Shown: one piece after another, positions 61,772-64,000 of the stretch
How positions within the stretch are numbered: the first letter of the stretch is position 1
Layout of the letters: the number at the start of each line of letters is the position of its first letter
DNA from: Nitrosarchaeum sp.
GTDB lineage: Archaea > Thermoproteota > Nitrososphaeria > Nitrososphaerales > Nitrosopumilaceae
Direction: 5' to 3'
Assembly (NCBI GenBank): GCA_023265135.1
Contig: JAHFUM010000002.1
Coordinates: forward strand, 114,300 to 178,299
Length of the DNA: 64,000 nucleotides
Program-made: the position numbers and the translations under genes
The notes under the pieces: generated by a model
Databases searched by the model: none
Told to the model about the DNA's origin: nothing
The model's input: the letters and a program-made list of their open reading frames with translations, nothing else

Positions 61772-62323
61772 TTGATAGATTTAGTAGCCAAAAAATTATT
61801 CCTCACAAAAGGTAGAGGCGTTCATGAAGACAGATTGACGAGTTTTGAATATGCCTTGAGGGATGCTGGAATTGCAGGAACCAACCTTGTTTTAATTTCT
61901 AGTATATTCCCACCAAATGCAAAATTAATTTCCAAAAATGAAGGTCTCAAGCATATTCAGCCAGGGCAGATTTTGTTTACAATTTATTCAAAGAATCAAA
62001 CTAACGAATCTCATAGATTGTGTGCTGCCTCAGTTGGTATTGCACGACCTAAAGATACAAATCGATATGGCTATCTTTCAGAATACGAATCATATGGGCA
62101 AAATGAGCAAATAGCAGGTGATTATGCTGAAGACATTGCAGCACAAATGCTCGCATCCTCTCTTGGTATACCGTTTGACATTGATAAAAGCTGGGATCAG
62201 AAGAGACAGCAATGGACAATCTCTGGAAAGATATACAAAACACAAAATATCACTCAAACAGCAAAAGGCGATAAGGACGGTAAGTGGACTACTGTCTTTG
62301 CAGCAGCTGTTTTGCTTGTATAG
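61772..62323 (+). CDS. pdaD: Pyruvoyl-dependent arginine decarboxylase
   Basis: 183 residues from TTG. Makes agmatine from arginine for polyamine synthesis. Self-cleavage occurs between Ser43 and Ser44 in VLISSIFPPNAKL, producing the pyruvoyl group. Conserved parts include KGRGVHEDRLTSFEYALRDA near the N-terminus and GYLSEYESYG plus EDIAAQMLASSLG. No speB-like gene is in the window; polyamine steps continue elsewhere. Confidence 0.93.
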   Translation: MIDLVAKKLFLTKGRGVHEDRLTSFEYALRDAGIAGTNLVLISSIFPPNAKLISKNEGLKHIQPGQILFTIYSKNQTNESHRLCAASVGIARPKDTNRYGYLSEYESYGQNEQIAGDYAEDIAAQMLASSLGIPFDIDKSWDQKRQQWTISGKIYKTQNITQTAKGDKDGKWTTVFAAAVLLV

Positions 62324-62325
62324 TT

Positions 62326-63492
62326 TTACTTTTTGTATCCTTTAAGATAAAATATTGCTGCTGCAACTGCTACAACTGTAATTATTATTACAATTATGAC
62401 TGATTCGTCAAACGACGTCTCAATTTTTTCAGGTATTCCTGTTCCGTTACCTGCCAATGAAAAAATTAACTCCTCTTTGCTGATGGATGTTTTTTTACCG
62501 AAAATATATTTTCCTTGAATTTTCTTACCCTGATCTGGATCAAAAACCCATCCTTCCTTTGTAATTTCTTTTGGAATTTTTTCGCCATCTACTATCTCAG
62601 TAGGAACAATATTTCCTTTTACATCTGATATGGTAACTGTTTCTGGGGACAACACCACGACTTGTAATATTGAGTTTAATGGGTAAAATCCGGATGAAAA
62701 GTAATCTGATCTTTTTAATTCATCTGTTTTCAAAAATTCTAATGGACTGACTTGATTAATTGATGATGCCTTGTTTGGATAATCTACTGATAATTTCAAT
62801 TGTAGTAATGATTTATTTTTAACAGGTATGATTGAAAATGTAACCTTTGAATTTTCTTCTTTTGATAGATTCTTTGCAATGTCGTAAAATCCGCCTGAGT
62901 CTCTGATGATTTTTGGAAGTAATAACGCTGAAATCTTTTCATACATTGATCCTGTATCTTCCATAGGCATCGTGTACACTGCAGATATTGTACCACTGCC
63001 TGAAATTACACCTGATGTTTCAAGGGCTTTTCCCAATTCGTCATTGGTCTGGATGAATACTGAATTGTATTTTGCATCTGTATCAAACACTTTATTCAGA
63101 TCATCGATAAATGAATCGGCAATTCTCTTTGTTGAGTTTTGAATTTGTGGATAATTTTTGTCTGCCGGGTCTCTTGCAACATTTATGATGATACATGATT
63201 GTTCTAACACTCCCAAAATGCATCGATCCTGGTTTGTCAGAACTATTGCTGTTATTCTACCGTTATCCCTAATTTTTTGCTCCAATTCTGCAGGAATTTT
63301 TATTTCTTGTATACTTGTACTTTGTAAAGTAATTGCTGCTGTGACATTTTGTGATATGTTTTTGTCAATTATCACTTGTGCTGTCTCTTGAAATGTGGCA
63401 AGACCAGTTCCTTGCGAATATGCATAATTTGTTGTAAAAACTAGTATTCCAATTAACCCAAACAAAACTATGAATTTATACATAGGTGTCAC
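62326..63492 (-). CDS. Secreted, C-terminally anchored protein of unknown function, 388 aa
   Basis: Signal peptide (about 1-26, cut near AYSQ), then an extracellular domain rich in Ile, Ser and Asn to about residue 350, one membrane helix (about 361-381) and a basic KGYKK end. The first 120 residues include TAAITLQSTSIQEIKIP and a Cys-containing strand (RCILGVLEQSCII). A vWA-like or solute-binding fold is possible but not proved. Three bases from the convergent pdaD gene. It may be group-specific. Confidence 0.72.
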   Translation of the reverse strand: MTPMYKFIVLFGLIGILVFTTNYAYSQGTGLATFQETAQVIIDKNISQNVTAAITLQSTSIQEIKIPAELEQKIRDNGRITAIVLTNQDRCILGVLEQSCIIINVARDPADKNYPQIQNSTKRIADSFIDDLNKVFDTDAKYNSVFIQTNDELGKALETSGVISGSGTISAVYTMPMEDTGSMYEKISALLLPKIIRDSGGFYDIAKNLSKEENSKVTFSIIPVKNKSLLQLKLSVDYPNKASSINQVSPLEFLKTDELKRSDYFSSGFYPLNSILQVVVLSPETVTISDVKGNIVPTEIVDGEKIPKEITKEGWVFDPDQGKKIQGKYIFGKKTSISKEELIFSLAGNGTGIPEKIETSFDESVIIVIIITVVAVAAAIFYLKGYKK

Positions 63493-63780
63493 TCAAGTGA
63501 TGAAATTATTAACTTTACTCTTAATTTCTCTATTTTTTCTGATTTTGTCTTGATGAAATTATTTTGCTGATTTTATCGAAATTATGATTGATACTGATAG
63601 ATTCACTGATTTGACTATTGACACTTATGTTTTTTATATTTTCTTTACCATCTTAAAATCCAGGTTGGAATCTTGTCTGCTCAAATAGAAAAGCAAATCA
63701 AAAAACTGTGTTTGAATTAATTTTAAACATTTAAATCAGATTATTTTAAACTTAAAATTGACATCGAATTCAAACCGTTC
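63493..63780. other. AT-rich intergenic stretch
   Basis: No gene is seen between the secreted protein start and the hairpin at 63781. A very short Leu/Ile-rich plus-strand frame (17 codons from 63500) was not called. This should contain the promoter of the minus-strand gene at 63492. Confidence 0.4.
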
Positions 63781-63821
63781 GGGGAACAAGCTGGCAGTCC
63801 TTGCGTTGGACTGCCAGCCCC
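63781..63821. other. GC-rich hairpin, probable structured RNA or transcript-end element
   Basis: GCTGGCAGTCC at 63790-63800 is perfectly complementary to GGACTGCCAGC at 63808-63818, around a seven-base loop TTGCGTT. GGGG before it (63781-63784, after an AACAA bulge) and CCCC after it (63818-63821) can extend the helix. The stem is strikingly GC-rich in an AT-rich genome. It lies 22 bases downstream of the pepF stop on the minus strand. No coding frame explains it. Confidence 0.7.
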
Positions 63822-63842
63822 ATATTATTACTATTAAAAATT

Positions 63843-64000
63843 CTAGTTTAATGCAGAAAGAGCTTTTACTTGACTCTCAACATAATCAAGTCCCTCCTGC
63901 CAGAACTTTTGGGAACTGATATCGAAACCATATTCTGTCAACAATTTTTCTGGTTTTTTAGAACCACCAGCTGCAAGAATATCGATGTATGACGGAACAA
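63843..64000 (-). CDS. pepF: Oligoendopeptidase F (M3 family), 3' end only
   Basis: The visible C-terminal 51 residues contain YIDILAAGGSKKPEKLLTEY and GFDISSQKFWQEGLDYVES, the typical C-terminal part of M3 oligoendopeptidase F. The catalytic HExxH and most of the protein lie beyond the window edge. The call rests on this short piece. Full proteins of the family run to roughly 600 residues and cut small peptides in the cytoplasm. Confidence 0.8.
   Translation of the reverse strand, partial: VPSYIDILAAGGSKKPEKLLTEYGFDISSQKFWQEGLDYVESQVKALSALN

Noticed and set aside
1-64000. CRISPR arrays, rRNA genes and insertion sequences
   Set aside because: No regularly spaced repeats, no rRNA-like stretches and no transposase frames were found on either strand.

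Overview
The window is AT-rich archaeal DNA from an ammonia-oxidising archaeon of the Nitrososphaerota (Thaumarchaeota), most likely a Nitrosopumilaceae member close to Nitrosarchaeum or Nitrosopumilus. This is inferred from the gene content: archaeal Rpo7-Spt4, aEF-1 beta, TruD, Pth2, the NurA-HerA-Mre11-Rad50 operon and GTP-dependent dephospho-CoA kinase. Many secreted proteins with plastocyanin-like copper domains, frequent TTG/GTG starts and very short leaders point the same way. No marker gene such as 16S rRNA or amoA is present, so the genus is not proven.

Layout. 0-5.3 kb: double-strand-break repair operon on the minus strand (nurA, herA, mre11, rad50; rad50 is cut by the window edge). 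5.4-13.3 kb: accessory region with small proteins, a pentapeptide-repeat protein, a methyltransferase, a two-winged-helix regulator paired with a membrane protein, a truncated DUF1059 gene, and six copies of a short dispersed intergenic repeat. 13.4-24.5 kb: housekeeping block with NAD synthesis (nadX, nadA, nadC), spt4-rpo7, Mrp/NBP35, dephospho-CoA kinase, a NirK-like multicopper oxidase with an extra cupredoxin domain, a metalloprotease-like protein and the membrane pyrophosphatase.

24.5-32.9 kb: the most unusual part. A minus-strand array of secreted or membrane-anchored proteins of different size and sequence shares an almost identical leader; five genes begin with the same 11 bases ATGAAAACTAG. 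One-helix micro-proteins coupled by ATGA overlaps sit at both ends. Two array members, a plus-strand secreted serpin and the 12.2-kb secreted protein share a two-cysteine module.

33-44.5 kb: JAMM protease, double-cupredoxin membrane protein divergent from ctaB, Cdc48, aEF-1 beta with its zinc-finger partner, geranylgeranyl reductase, Pth2, a beta-propeller protein and TruD. 44.5-57.8 kb: small membrane, zinc-binding and coiled-coil proteins among an alcohol dehydrogenase, an SPFH protein, a DUF255 protein and a CBS-zinc-finger fusion. 57.8-64 kb: DEAD-box helicase, membrane-anchored DsbA-like protein, tRNA-Thr(TGT), CPBP protein, pyruvoyl arginine decarboxylase (polyamine synthesis), a large secreted protein, a GC-rich hairpin and the 3' end of oligoendopeptidase F.

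How the genes fit together: most of the window is chromosome core (repair, transcription, translation, cofactors, energy). The copper proteins fit the copper-based electron transport of ammonia-oxidising archaea. The cell-surface genes at 12-13 and 24-33 kb look fast-evolving and modular. All functions are assigned from reading the sequence and family knowledge; no database search was run.
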